DNA of 6,725 nt from an uncultured Methylocystaceae bacterium (GCA_945956975.1 CAMFKC010000126.1:1-6725), one strand, 5' to 3'; positions 1-6,588 are shown, numbered from the stretch's first letter. The notes: generated by a model not told the origin, from the letters alone. Translations and numbers: made by a program.

Positions 1-86
1 GGCGACTTGATCTCGCTGCATTCGGCCGGGCCAACGGGGAGGCATTCGAACGCCTTCTCGACAAGAAGAAGGAGGCGAAGCAATGA
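1..86 (+). CDS. puhC: C-terminal end of a probable photosynthetic complex assembly protein PuhC (partial)
   Basis: An open frame enters from the left edge (first full codon at base 3) and stops at TGA 84-86. The 27 visible residues end in a pattern like LAAFG.AN..AF.RLL followed by a lysine-rich tail (DKKKEAKQ). This resembles the C-terminus of PuhC-family proteins, which are small, membrane-anchored and involved in assembly of the reaction centre/light-harvesting core in purple bacteria. Position also supports the call: in alphaproteobacterial photosynthesis clusters puhC commonly sits just upstream of a small conserved gene, acsF and puhE. Its stop overlaps the next start (ATGA), which suggests translational coupling. 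Only the tail is visible, so the family call rests on a short match plus gene order. Confidence 0.6.
   Translation, partial: RLDLAAFGRANGEAFERLLDKKKEAKQ
69..75 (+). promoter_or_regulatory. Strong ribosome binding site for the 98-aa gene
   Basis: AAGGAGG lies 7 bases before the ATG at 83, inside the end of the upstream coding region. It is a near-perfect Shine-Dalgarno sequence and supports both the reality of the small gene and this start. Confidence 0.8.
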
Positions 87-379
87 GGGCAAACATTGAC
101 CAGCCGGGCCGGACATTCATCGCGCCGTGCCGGATTGACATGGAACAGACCAACGACAGCCTCCGCGCCTATGTCGAGATCGACGGCGTGGACATCGGCC
201 CGGGCGACCGCGTCACCATCATCGACGCGCCCGGCCTGGTGGCCTTCGGCGAACAGCGCGAATTCACGCGCATGGCCAGGATCGTGAAAGCCACATGGCT
301 GGAACGTCTGATGGCGAAGATCGAAGGATACCGCGAACTCACCGAGCTCTACGAAGTCGGTTTCGAAGGGAGGGGCTGA
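83..379 (+). CDS. Small conserved-type protein of the photosynthesis cluster, function unknown (98 aa)
   Basis: The function of this protein is not known to me. The start at 83 is well supported: it overlaps the upstream stop as ATGA and has AAGGAGG 7 bases before it. The protein is 98 residues, soluble in appearance, with no signal peptide or membrane segment. Residues about 28-55 (YVEIDGVDIGPGDRVTIIDAP) look like two or three short beta strands with a GPGD turn. Residues about 69-93 look helical and end in ELTELYEVGF. Its stop (TGA 377-379) overlaps the acsF ATG. A similar short gene next to acsF is familiar from alphaproteobacterial photosynthesis clusters, and the ELTELYEVGF-type tail matches my memory of that group, but I cannot confirm this by search. 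By context it may help AcsF or core-complex assembly; that is inference only. Confidence 0.8.
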   Translation: MRANIDQPGRTFIAPCRIDMEQTNDSLRAYVEIDGVDIGPGDRVTIIDAPGLVAFGEQREFTRMARIVKATWLERLMAKIEGYRELTELYEVGFEGRG

Positions 380-1440
380 TGCGTATCGAAGCAGGATTTT
401 CGTCCGCCGCGACCCAGGAAGCCGCGCATGAAGAGACGATGCTCAGCCCACGTTTCTACACGACCGACTACGAGGCGATGGACAAATTGCCGATCGACCC
501 GGTTCGGCGCGAGTGGGACGCGCTCATGGCTGAAATGCGGGCCGACACCAACAAGGGGCACTTTCAGCGCGAGGGCAAGTTCGACTTCGACCTCGATGCG
601 CTGCCCCCGGAGCTGCGCAAGGAATTCGTCGACTTCCTCGTCAGTTCTTTGACCGCGGAATTCTCGGGATGCGTGCTCTACGCCGAGACCAAGAAGCGGC
701 TCAAGAACAAGGACACGCGCGATCTCTTTACGTTCATGGCGCGCGATGAATCGCGGCATGCCGGTTTCATCAACGAAGCGCTCAAGGACATCGGGATCGG
801 CATCGACCTCGGCTTCCTGTCGCGCGAGAAAAAGTACACTTACTTCCAGCCGAAGTTCATCTTCTACGCCACATACTTGTCGGAGAAGATCGGCTACGCG
901 CGCTACATCACCATCTTCCGGCATCTCGAGCGCAATCCGGAGCGCCGCTTCCACCCGATCTTCAAATGGTTCGAGAACTGGTGCAACGACGAGTTCCGCC
1001 ACGGCGAGGCCTTCGCCCTGCTGATGCGCGCGGACCCGAAGCTGCTCACCGGCGTCAATCGCCTGTGGATCCGCTTCTTCCTGCTCGCCGTCTTCGCGAC
1101 CATGTATGTGCGCGACCACGCCCGGCCGGCGTTCCACGCGGCGCTCGGCGTCGATCCCACGGACTACGACTATCGCGTCTTCGCCATCACGTCGGAAATC
1201 TCGCGGCAGGTCTTCCCATTCGTGCTCGACATCGACCATCCCGTGTTCCGCGCGGGCCTCGAGCGCATGCGCGTGATCTCCGACAAGCTCTCGGCGGCCA
1301 GGAAACGCGGCGGCCTCGTCGGCAAGATCCAGAGCGGCTGGTACGCGTCGCGCGCCTTCTTCACCTTTGCCCGGCTCTACATGCTGCCGGTCATCCCCAA
1401 CGAACTCCCGCAAAGCGTCCGGCTCGCACCGGCTTGGTAG
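379..1440 (+). CDS. acsF: Aerobic magnesium-protoporphyrin IX monomethyl ester (oxidative) cyclase
   Basis: AcsF is the di-iron, oxygen-dependent cyclase that forms the isocyclic E ring of (bacterio)chlorophyll, converting Mg-protoporphyrin IX 13-monomethyl ester to divinyl protochlorophyllide. The protein has 353 residues, normal for the family. Likely iron ligands are visible as a rubrerythrin-like set: E94 (TAEFSGC), E124 and H127 (DESRH), and E205 and H208 (NDEFRH). The N-terminal part (SPRFYTTDYEAMDKLPIDPVR, here from residue 23) and the C-terminal PVIPNELPQSVRLAPAW-type end are typical. The start at 379 is chosen because GGGAGG at 368-373 precedes it and the TGATG overlap couples it to the gene before. 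An upstream ATG in the same frame at 295 would only add 28 basic, out-of-character residues that overlap the preceding gene. It is followed 7 bases later by puhE. Activity in alphaproteobacteria may also need the BciE/Ycf54-type accessory subunit, not seen here. Confidence 0.97.
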   Translation: MRIEAGFSSAATQEAAHEETMLSPRFYTTDYEAMDKLPIDPVRREWDALMAEMRADTNKGHFQREGKFDFDLDALPPELRKEFVDFLVSSLTAEFSGCVLYAETKKRLKNKDTRDLFTFMARDESRHAGFINEALKDIGIGIDLGFLSREKKYTYFQPKFIFYATYLSEKIGYARYITIFRHLERNPERRFHPIFKWFENWCNDEFRHGEAFALLMRADPKLLTGVNRLWIRFFLLAVFATMYVRDHARPAFHAALGVDPTDYDYRVFAITSEISRQVFPFVLDIDHPVFRAGLERMRVISDKLSAARKRGGLVGKIQSGWYASRAFFTFARLYMLPVIPNELPQSVRLAPAW

Positions 1441-1450
1441 GCGCCCTGTG
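1436..1450 (+). promoter_or_regulatory. Weak ribosome binding site and GTG start of puhE
   Basis: GGTAGG (1436-1441), which includes the acsF stop codon TAG, lies 6 bases before GTG 1448-1450. No ATG in this frame occurs near the true N-terminus. The nearest upstream ATG (1367) is inside acsF and would add 27 residues unlike the family. The poor site suggests translation by re-initiation after acsF. Confidence 0.65.
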
Positions 1451-2287
1451 TTCGACACGTTCGGCCCGGTCCTGTTTACGCTTTTCATCTGGTGGTTCAG
1501 CACCGGGCTGATCCTCTTTCTCGACCGTTTGCCGCGGTCGACCTTCCGCTGGTCGATGGCCGGCGCGAGCCTGGTCGCGCTCGGCGGCCTCGCCGCGCTT
1601 TACGCCACGCGCGACCTTACGACGGACGCCGGCGCCTATGGCGCCTTCGCAGCCGCCATCGCGGTCTGGGCCTGGCACGAATGCTCCTTCCTGTTCGGCT
1701 ACGTGACGGGACCGGAGCGGGGCGCGTGCCCGCCGGACTGCCGCGGCTTCGCGCGTTTCGTGCGTGCGCTGCGCAGCATCCTGCATCACGAGTTGGCGCT
1801 GGCCGCAACCACGCTCGTCGTTGCTGCAGCGACGGCCGGCGGCGCGAACAAGGTCGGTCTGTGGACCTTCCTGATCCTGTGGGTCATGCGGATATCGACG
1901 AAGATCAACCTCTTCCTCGGCGTGCCCAACATCGGCGAGGAATTCCTCCCCGCCGACCTGCGCTACATCGCCAGCTATTTCTCTCGGCGGCCGATGAACC
2001 TGTTCTTCCCGCTCGCCGTCTCCGCGGCGACCGCGCTGCTGGTCCATCTCATGCGCGAACTGTCAGGCCCGACGCTCACCAGCTTCCAGGGCGTGGCGCA
2101 TGTCTTCTACGCGACGCTTCTCGCGCTCGCGGTCATCGAACACTGGTTCCTCGTCGCGCCGCTGCCCGTGGCCGCTCTGTGGAGCTGGAGCCTGAAAGCG
2201 CGCGGCGAGACGCCGCCCGTTCCCGAACCCAAGGCGCAGGTCGTGCGCCTCGTCAATCCGTCGCATTCCGCTGGGAGGAGAGCATGA
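1448..2287 (+). CDS. puhE: Photosynthetic complex assembly protein PuhE (multi-pass membrane protein)
   Basis: The product is a 279-residue, very hydrophobic protein. About seven membrane segments can be read, near residues 4-26, 34-53, 64-87, 111-131, 138-157, 184-204 and 217-247. The N-terminus (FDTFGPVLFTLFIWWFSTG) and the middle motif KINLFLGVPNIGEEFLP are hallmarks of the PuhE family (DUF3623, 'photosynthetic complex assembly protein 2'). The family is restricted to phototrophic proteobacteria and relatives, and affects levels of the reaction centre/LH1 core; its biochemical role is unresolved. An internal pair of cysteines (RGACPPDCRG, about 91-100) sits in a loop after the third segment. 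I chose the GTG at 1448, which begins the family-like N-terminus 7 bases after the acsF stop. The stop overlaps the hemA start (ATGA), so puhE and hemA are probably translationally coupled. Confidence 0.93.
   Translation: MFDTFGPVLFTLFIWWFSTGLILFLDRLPRSTFRWSMAGASLVALGGLAALYATRDLTTDAGAYGAFAAAIAVWAWHECSFLFGYVTGPERGACPPDCRGFARFVRALRSILHHELALAATTLVVAAATAGGANKVGLWTFLILWVMRISTKINLFLGVPNIGEEFLPADLRYIASYFSRRPMNLFFPLAVSAATALLVHLMRELSGPTLTSFQGVAHVFYATLLALAVIEHWFLVAPLPVAALWSWSLKARGETPPVPEPKAQVVRLVNPSHSAGRRA
2273..2280 (+). promoter_or_regulatory. Strong ribosome binding site of hemA
   Basis: GGGAGGAG lies 3 bases (from its end) before ATG 2284. It fixes the hemA start even though the same reading frame stays open far upstream through puhE. 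Confidence 0.8.
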
Positions 2288-3516
2288 GTTACGAGTCCAA
2301 ACTCGCAGAGCACATCAAGCGCCTGCACCAGGAAGGCCGCTATCGCGTCTTCGCCGATCTCGCCCGCCATCGCGGCGCCTTCCCCCGCGCGACGCATTTC
2401 GGCGACAAGGGCTCGAACGAAGTCACTGTCTGGTGCTCGAACGACTATCTCGGCATGGGCCAGTCGGAGCATGTGCTCTCGGCCATGCACGAGGCCCTCG
2501 ACCGCTGTGGCGCCGGCGCCGGCGGCACGCGCAATATCTCCGGCACGAACCATTACCACGTGCTTTTGGAGCAGGAGATCGCCGACCTCCACCATAAAGA
2601 GGCGGCCCTTCTTTTCACCTCCGCCTATGTCGCCAATGACGCGACGCTGTCGACGCTGGTCGAACTCCTGCCCGGCACGGTCATCTTCTCGGACGAAAAG
2701 AACCACGCCTCGATGATCGCAGGCATCCGCCACGGCGGCGGTCCGAAGGAGGTCTGGAAGCACAATGACGTCGCCGATCTCGAGCGCAAGCTGAAGAAAT
2801 ATCCGGCGCACACGCCGAAGATCATCGCCTTCGAGAGCGTCTATTCGATGGATGGCCATATCTCGCCGATCGAGGCCATCTGCGATCTCGCCGACAAGTA
2901 CAACGCCATGACCTACCTGGACGAGGTCCATGCGGTCGGCATGTACGGCCCGCGCGGCGGCGGCGTGGCAGAGCGCGACGGCGTGATGCACCGCGTCGAC
3001 ATCATCAACGGCACACTGGCCAAGGGCTTCGGCGTGATGGGCGGCTATATCGCGGCGAGCCGCGTGATCTGCGACGCCATCCGCTCCTTCGCCTCAGGCT
3101 TCATCTTCACGACGTCGCTGGCGCCCGTCATCGCCGCCGGCGCGCTGGCGAGCATCCGGCACCTCAAGACCAGCAACGTCGAGCGCGAGAAGCACCGCGA
3201 GCGCTGCGCAACGGTCAAGGCCCGGATGATCGAGGCGGGCATCCCCGTCATGGACAATCCCAGCCACATCGTGCCGGTGATGGTCGGCAATGCGGTGCAC
3301 TGCAAGGCAGTGACGGATGCGCTGCTGCATCACCACCACGTCTACGTGCAGCCGATCAACTATCCGACCGTGCCCGTGGGCACGGAGCGCATGCGCTTCA
3401 CCCCCACGCCGCTCCACACGGACGAGCAGATCGACCATCTCATCGGCGCGCTGACGAAGCTGTGGCGCGCCTGCCCCGTGGCGGACGGCAAGTTCGTCCG
3501 GATCGCGGCGGCGTAA
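2284..3516 (+). CDS. hemA: 5-aminolevulinate synthase (C4 pathway)
   Basis: This PLP enzyme condenses glycine and succinyl-CoA to 5-aminolevulinate, the first step of tetrapyrrole synthesis in alphaproteobacteria. It supplies both haem and bacteriochlorophyll and acts as a cytosolic homodimer. The 410 residues match the family length. Visible signatures are WCSNDYLGMG (50-59), GTRNISGT (81-88), FTSAYVAND (111-119), the cofactor-binding YLDEVHAVG (211-219, with D213 and H216), and the Schiff-base lysine K247 in NGTLAKGFG. Family members usually read TLAKAFG or TLGKAFG, so Gly248 is a small departure. The start at 2284 has GGGAGGAG just before it and overlaps the puhE stop. Its place at the end of the photosynthesis operon suggests a copy devoted to pigment demand; whether a second ALA synthase gene exists elsewhere cannot be seen here. 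Confidence 0.97.
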   Translation: MSYESKLAEHIKRLHQEGRYRVFADLARHRGAFPRATHFGDKGSNEVTVWCSNDYLGMGQSEHVLSAMHEALDRCGAGAGGTRNISGTNHYHVLLEQEIADLHHKEAALLFTSAYVANDATLSTLVELLPGTVIFSDEKNHASMIAGIRHGGGPKEVWKHNDVADLERKLKKYPAHTPKIIAFESVYSMDGHISPIEAICDLADKYNAMTYLDEVHAVGMYGPRGGGVAERDGVMHRVDIINGTLAKGFGVMGGYIAASRVICDAIRSFASGFIFTTSLAPVIAAGALASIRHLKTSNVEREKHRERCATVKARMIEAGIPVMDNPSHIVPVMVGNAVHCKAVTDALLHHHHVYVQPINYPTVPVGTERMRFTPTPLHTDEQIDHLIGALTKLWRACPVADGKFVRIAAA

Positions 3517-3521
3517 TGCAA

Positions 3522-3541
3522 GGCGCGCCGCAGGGCGCGCC
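3522..3541. repeat. Paired GGCGCGCC palindromes just after hemA
   Basis: Two copies of the 8-base palindrome GGCGCGCC (3522-3529 and 3534-3541), separated by GCAG, can fold into an 8-bp all-GC stem with a 4-base loop. It begins 5 bases after the hemA stop. There is no T-run after it, so it is not a standard terminator by itself. It could stabilise the mRNA 3' end or slow polymerase. Confidence 0.5.
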
Positions 3542-3675
3542 GGAACAGAGGGCTCATGGGTCTCGCCATGCCTACCGCCTCGGGGCTGGCGAGGGCCGGA
3601 GCGTGCGGTCTTTGCCCCCGCACGTCTGGACGACGGTCTTGCCAGAGGGTCTCCTGAAGGTGCGGCCTTCCGTCA

Positions 3676-3718
3676 ACCCGGCGGCGACATGTTCGCCGCC
3701 GGGTCCTTCCTTGTTCTG
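3676..3718 (+). terminator. Probable transcription terminator of the photosynthesis operon
   Basis: A perfect 12-bp inverted repeat, ACCCGGCGGCGA (3676-3687) and TCGCCGCCGGGT (3693-3704), encloses the loop CATGT. On the plus strand it is followed by CCTTCCTTGTTCTG, a modest T/C-rich tract. On the minus strand the bases after the stem are not T-rich. It therefore best fits termination of transcripts coming from hemA, 160 bases after the hemA stop. Lying 40 bases past the cbbX stop, it may also serve as a weaker terminator or 3' stabiliser for the cbb operon. Confidence 0.75.
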
Positions 3719-3743
3719 ACAGAGAGTGCGGAACGCGCCTGCG

Positions 3744-4676
3744 CTATTGCGAGGCGCCGGACCGCTCGTGATCGAGCCCGCCCGCGAAGACGCGGCTCGC
3801 GCGCAGGTCGGCGGCGTCGATCGTCGAAAGCTGCGCCGCGTCCAGCGGCCCCTGCGCGGATTCGAACAGCCGGTTGGCCTGCCGCAGCCGGGCCCGGTCG
3901 AGCGCGTTGCGGATCGAGCGCGCATTGGCGAAATGCGGCTGCTGACGCCGCAGGGCAATGTATTCGTGTAGCGCGGCCGTGGCCTCCGGCGTCAGCGTGT
4001 AGTGCTGGCCAGACAGCATGTTCTCCGCGATCCGGAACAATTCGTCATCGGTGTAGTCGGGGAATTCGATGTGATGCGCGATGCGCGAGCGGAAGCCGGG
4101 ATTGCTGGAGAAGAAGCGGTCCATCCGGTCGGCATAGCCGGCGAGGATCACGACGAGGTCGTCGCGATTGTTTTCCATCACCTGCAGCAGGATCTCGATC
4201 GCCTCCTGCCCGTAGTCGCGCTCGTTGTCGGGCCGGTAGAGGTAGTAGGCCTCGTCGATGAACAGCACGCCGCCCATCGCCTTCTTAAGCACTTCCTTCG
4301 TCTTGGGCGCCGTGTGGCCGATATACTGCCCCACGAGATCGTCGCGCGTGACGGAGACGAGATGCCCCTTGCGCACGTAGCCCAGGCGATGAAGCAGGCC
4401 GGCCATCTTCAGCGCCACTGTCGTCTTGCCGACGCCGGGATTGCCGGTAAACGACATGTGCAGCGTCGGCGTCTCGTGCGCGAGGCCGAGTTTGCGCCGC
4501 GCGCGCTCGACCAGCAGCAGCGCCGCCGTCTCGCGGATACGCTGCTTCACCGGCGCAAGGCCGATCAGCTCGCGGTCGAGCTCCGCGAGCACCTCGGCGA
4601 CGCCCGATTCCCGGAAATCAGCGGCAAGATCGACCTTCTCCGGAACGGGCGCGGTCCCGCGGGCTTCCTCCGTCAT
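3744..4676 (-). CDS. cbbX: Red-type RuBisCO activase CbbX (AAA+ ATPase)
   Basis: CbbX is the AAA+ motor that restores inhibited red-type RuBisCO by pulling on the C-terminus of the large subunit, releasing tightly bound sugar phosphates; in studied members RuBP activates it. The 310 residues match the family. Motifs in order: Walker A GNPGVGKT (78-85, K84), pore loop GQYIGHT (116-122, with Y118-I-G), Walker B VLFIDEA (137-143, D141/E142), a sensor-1 region around ILAGYADRMD (177-186), arginine-finger region NPGFRSRIAHHIEF (192-205), and sensor-2 NARSIRNALDRARLRQA (251-267). AGGAGAGG is 5 bases before the ATG at 4676. It lies 16 bases after cbbS and is the last gene of the operon, ending 227 bases from the hemA stop in convergent orientation. 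Confidence 0.97.
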   Translation of the reverse strand: MTEEARGTAPVPEKVDLAADFRESGVAEVLAELDRELIGLAPVKQRIRETAALLLVERARRKLGLAHETPTLHMSFTGNPGVGKTTVALKMAGLLHRLGYVRKGHLVSVTRDDLVGQYIGHTAPKTKEVLKKAMGGVLFIDEAYYLYRPDNERDYGQEAIEILLQVMENNRDDLVVILAGYADRMDRFFSSNPGFRSRIAHHIEFPDYTDDELFRIAENMLSGQHYTLTPEATAALHEYIALRRQQPHFANARSIRNALDRARLRQANRLFESAQGPLDAAQLSTIDAADLRASRVFAGGLDHERSGASQ

Positions 4677-4692
4677 CGGCGCCTCTCCTCGC

Positions 4693-5082
4693 TCAGCGCC
4701 GCGCCGCCCAGGAATAGAGCTGCGAACGGCCGCGGATGTCCGTGCGCGTCATCTCCAGCCGCGGCTCGACCTTCGGCCGGTTGACGATGAAGGAGAGGCG
4801 CACCGTCTCCCAGCCGCGCGTGGAATCGAAGGCGTTGAGCCGGATGTAGGAGTCGGGATTGGCCTTGCGGCACTCCTCCACCTCCATCATCACGCCCTTG
4901 GCGTCCTTCAGGTCGAACATCGGGTTGCCCCACATGTTCCAGTAGGTGTTTCGCGGGTGCGGATCGTCGGTGTACTCGACGCCGACGGCCCAGTCGTTAC
5001 GCAGGCTATATTCCACCTGGTCGCGGATCTGCGCGTCCGTCAGGTCGGGCAGGAAGGAAAAGGCGCCTTGTGTGATACGCAT
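4693..5082 (-). CDS. cbbS: RuBisCO small subunit, red type (form IC)
   Basis: This is the small subunit of ribulose-1,5-bisphosphate carboxylase/oxygenase, which packs with CbbL into an L8S8 enzyme. The protein has 129 residues, beginning MRITQGAFSFLPDLTD, the usual red-type N-terminus. The core motifs WAVGVEYTDDPHPRNTYWNMWG (31-52) and NAFDSTRGWETVRLSFIVNRP (83-103) are present. The last ~25 residues, through RGRSQLYSWAARR, form the C-terminal extension that distinguishes red-type from green-type small subunits and makes the hairpin lining the central solvent channel. GGGAGA (minus strand, 5094-5089) lies 6 bases before the ATG at 5082. The same frame continues open upstream antisense-like through cbbL, but those residues are low-quality shadow sequence. 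The gene starts 20 bases after cbbL. Confidence 0.97.
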   Translation of the reverse strand: MRITQGAFSFLPDLTDAQIRDQVEYSLRNDWAVGVEYTDDPHPRNTYWNMWGNPMFDLKDAKGVMMEVEECRKANPDSYIRLNAFDSTRGWETVRLSFIVNRPKVEPRLEMTRTDIRGRSQLYSWAARR

Positions 5083-5102
5083 CGTCTGTCTCCCGGCCTG
5101 GA

Positions 5103-6563
5103 TCACATCGCCACCGCGGGCGTCGGAACGAAGTCCGACGTGTCGGTGGATGCATAGTTGAAGGTGATATTGCCCCAGGTATCGAGCGCGGCTTCCAGCG
5201 GCTTGCACCATTTGGCGGCGGCGCGCAGGATTTCCGGGCCTTCGTTCTTGATGTCGCGTCCCTCGTTGCGCGCGAGGATCATGGCCTCCAGCGCGACGCG
5301 GTTCGCAGCCGCGCCCGCCTGGATGCCCATGGGATGGCCGATCGTGCCGCCGCCGAACTGCAGCACGACATCGTCGCCGAAGAGATCGATGAGCTGGTGC
5401 ATCTGGCCGGCATGGATGCCGCCCGATGCGACAGGCATGACCTTCAGCGTGTCGGCCCAGTCCTGCTCGAAGAAGATGCCGCGCGGCAGGTCCACCTCGT
5501 TCTTCAGCTCGCGGCAGACGTTGTAATAGCCCTGCACCGTCATCGGATCGCCCTCGAGCTTGCCGACGGCCGTGCCCGTATGCAAGTGGTCGACGCCCGC
5601 CAGGCGCAGCCATTTGGCGATCACGCGGAAGGAGATGCCATGGTTCTTCTGGCGCGTGTAGGTGCCATGGCCCGCGCGGTGCATGTGCAGGATCATGTCG
5701 TTCTGCCGGCACCATTCGGAGATCGACTGGATCGCCGTCCAGCCGATGATGAGATCGACCATCACGATCACCGAGCCCAATTCCTTGGCGAATTCGGCGC
5801 GACGGTACATTTCCTCCATCGTGCCGGCGGTGATGTTGAGGTAGTGCCCCTTCACCTCGCCCGTCTCGGCGGTCGCCTTGTTCACCGCCTCCATGCAGTA
5901 GAGGAAGCGGTCGCGCCAGTTCATGAACGGCTGCGAATTGATGTTCTCGTCGTCCTTCATGAAGTCGAGGCCGCCCTTCAGGCCCTCGTACACGACGCGC
6001 CCGTAATTCTTGCCCGACAGGCCGAGCTTCGGCTTGGTCGTGGCGCCGAGCAGCGGACGCCCGAACTTGTCCAGGCGCTCGCGCTCCACGACGATGCCCG
6101 TCGGCGGTCCCTTGTAGGTCTTCACATAGGCGACGGGGAAACGCATGTCCTCGAGCCGCGCCGCCTTCAGCGGCTTGAACGAGAAGACGTTGCCGATGAT
6201 CGAGGCCGTGAGGTTGGCGATCGAGCCGGGCTCGAACAGGATCAGATCATAGGCGACGTAACAGAAGTACTGCCCGGGCGTGCCGGGCACGGGATCGACG
6301 CGGTAGGCCTTGGCGCGATACTGGTCGGCCGCCGTCAGGCGATCCGTCCACACCACCGTCCATGTCGCCGTCGAGGATTCGCCGGCCACGGCGGCCGCCG
6401 CTTCCACGGGGTCGACGCCATCCTGCGGCGTGATGCGGAACAGCGCGATGAGGTCGGTGTCCTTCGGCGTGTAGTCGCCGTCCCAGTAGCCCATCTGCGC
6501 ATATTTCAGCACGCCGGCCTTGTAGCGCTCCTTGCCCCGGATTTCCCTGACTTTGTCGTCCAT
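5103..6563 (-). CDS. cbbL: RuBisCO large subunit, red type (form IC)
   Basis: This is the catalytic subunit of the carboxylase of the Calvin-Benson-Bassham cycle, fixing CO2 onto ribulose 1,5-bisphosphate. With the start at 6563 the protein is 486 residues, the normal form IC length. Key residues are all present: K177 and K179 (TTKPKLGLS), carbamylated K203 with Mg ligands D205/E206 (GLDFMKDDENIN), H295-R296 (HMHRAGHG), H328 (HLHTGTAVGKLEG), loop-6 K335, and S380-G-G (VASGGIH). AGESSTATWTVVWTDRLTAAD near residue 60 is the red-type N-domain active-site segment. The C-terminal tail (STDTSDFVPTPAVAM) is the extension that CbbX engages. The gene is apparently intact and functional. It follows an aldolase gene by 25 bases and precedes cbbS by 20, so it is within an operon whose promoter lies beyond the window. 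Confidence 0.98.
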   Translation of the reverse strand: MDDKVREIRGKERYKAGVLKYAQMGYWDGDYTPKDTDLIALFRITPQDGVDPVEAAAAVAGESSTATWTVVWTDRLTAADQYRAKAYRVDPVPGTPGQYFCYVAYDLILFEPGSIANLTASIIGNVFSFKPLKAARLEDMRFPVAYVKTYKGPPTGIVVERERLDKFGRPLLGATTKPKLGLSGKNYGRVVYEGLKGGLDFMKDDENINSQPFMNWRDRFLYCMEAVNKATAETGEVKGHYLNITAGTMEEMYRRAEFAKELGSVIVMVDLIIGWTAIQSISEWCRQNDMILHMHRAGHGTYTRQKNHGISFRVIAKWLRLAGVDHLHTGTAVGKLEGDPMTVQGYYNVCRELKNEVDLPRGIFFEQDWADTLKVMPVASGGIHAGQMHQLIDLFGDDVVLQFGGGTIGHPMGIQAGAAANRVALEAMILARNEGRDIKNEGPEILRAAAKWCKPLEAALDTWGNITFNYASTDTSDFVPTPAVAM

Positions 6564-6567
6564 GGAT

Positions 6568-6577
6568 CTCGTCCCTT
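6568..6577 (-). promoter_or_regulatory. Ribosome binding site that sets the cbbL start
   Basis: On the minus strand AAGGGACGAG lies 4 bases before the ATG at 6563-6561. The frame remains open upstream to an ATG at 6638, but that would add 25 residues overlapping the aldolase gene and not found in form I RuBisCO. The 6563 start gives the standard MDDKVREI-type beginning. Confidence 0.7.
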
Positions 6578-6588
6578 GCTGGTTTGCT

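Larger units (their letters stand above)
3517..3743. other. Convergent intergenic region with several potential hairpins
   Basis: No convincing gene lies in these 227 bases. I can draw successive stem-loops by eye: GGCGCGCC pairs with its repeat (3522-3529/3534-3541); CTCGCC with GGCGAG (3562-3567/3588-3593); CGTGCGG with CCGCACG (3602-3608/3618-3624); GAAGG with CCTTC (3656-3660/3666-3670); then the terminator stem. Three similar short tracts also occur: GGTCTCGCC (3559-3567), GGTCTTTGCC (3607-3616) and GGTCTTGCC (3635-3643). It may simply be the hemA 3' untranslated region, or hold a small RNA. High GC makes chance stems common, so this is a description rather than a proven element. Confidence 0.4.

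Noticed and set aside
349..1503. 384-codon minus-strand frame opposite acsF
   Set aside because: It is a low-complexity Glu/Arg/Val-rich complement of a clearly coding strand, without family motifs.
1492..2283. Apparent long N-terminal extension of HemA giving a 674-residue protein
   Set aside because: The extension overlaps puhE in another frame and is Arg/Ala-rich shadow sequence. The strong ribosome site at 2273-2280 and normal family length support the start at 2284.
2107..2991. 294-codon minus-strand frame opposite puhE/hemA
   Set aside because: It spans two convincing plus-strand genes, has no recognisable domain, and has codon bias explained by the opposite strand.
3516..3719. 67-codon frame starting in a TAATG overlap with the hemA stop
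   Set aside because: The overlap resembles the real junctions upstream, but there is no Shine-Dalgarno, the product is Arg/Pro/Gly/Ser-rich, and the frame runs through the terminator stem. Conservation of the protein sequence would be needed to revive it.
3713..3722. TGTTCTGACA as a possible PpsR/CrtJ-type operator half-site pair
   Set aside because: The known operator is TGT-N12-ACA; here the spacing is four, and the site lies between two convergent gene ends where no promoter is needed.
3517..3743. Possible tRNA, SRP RNA or RNase P RNA in the intergenic region
   Set aside because: I looked for the T-loop GGTTCGAATCC-type motif and the conserved cores of these RNAs on both strands and saw none.
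5083..5715. Upstream extension of the cbbS frame to a 340-residue protein
   Set aside because: The extra part is a frameshifted reading of cbbL. The MRITQGAF start at 5082 with GGGAGA before it matches the family.
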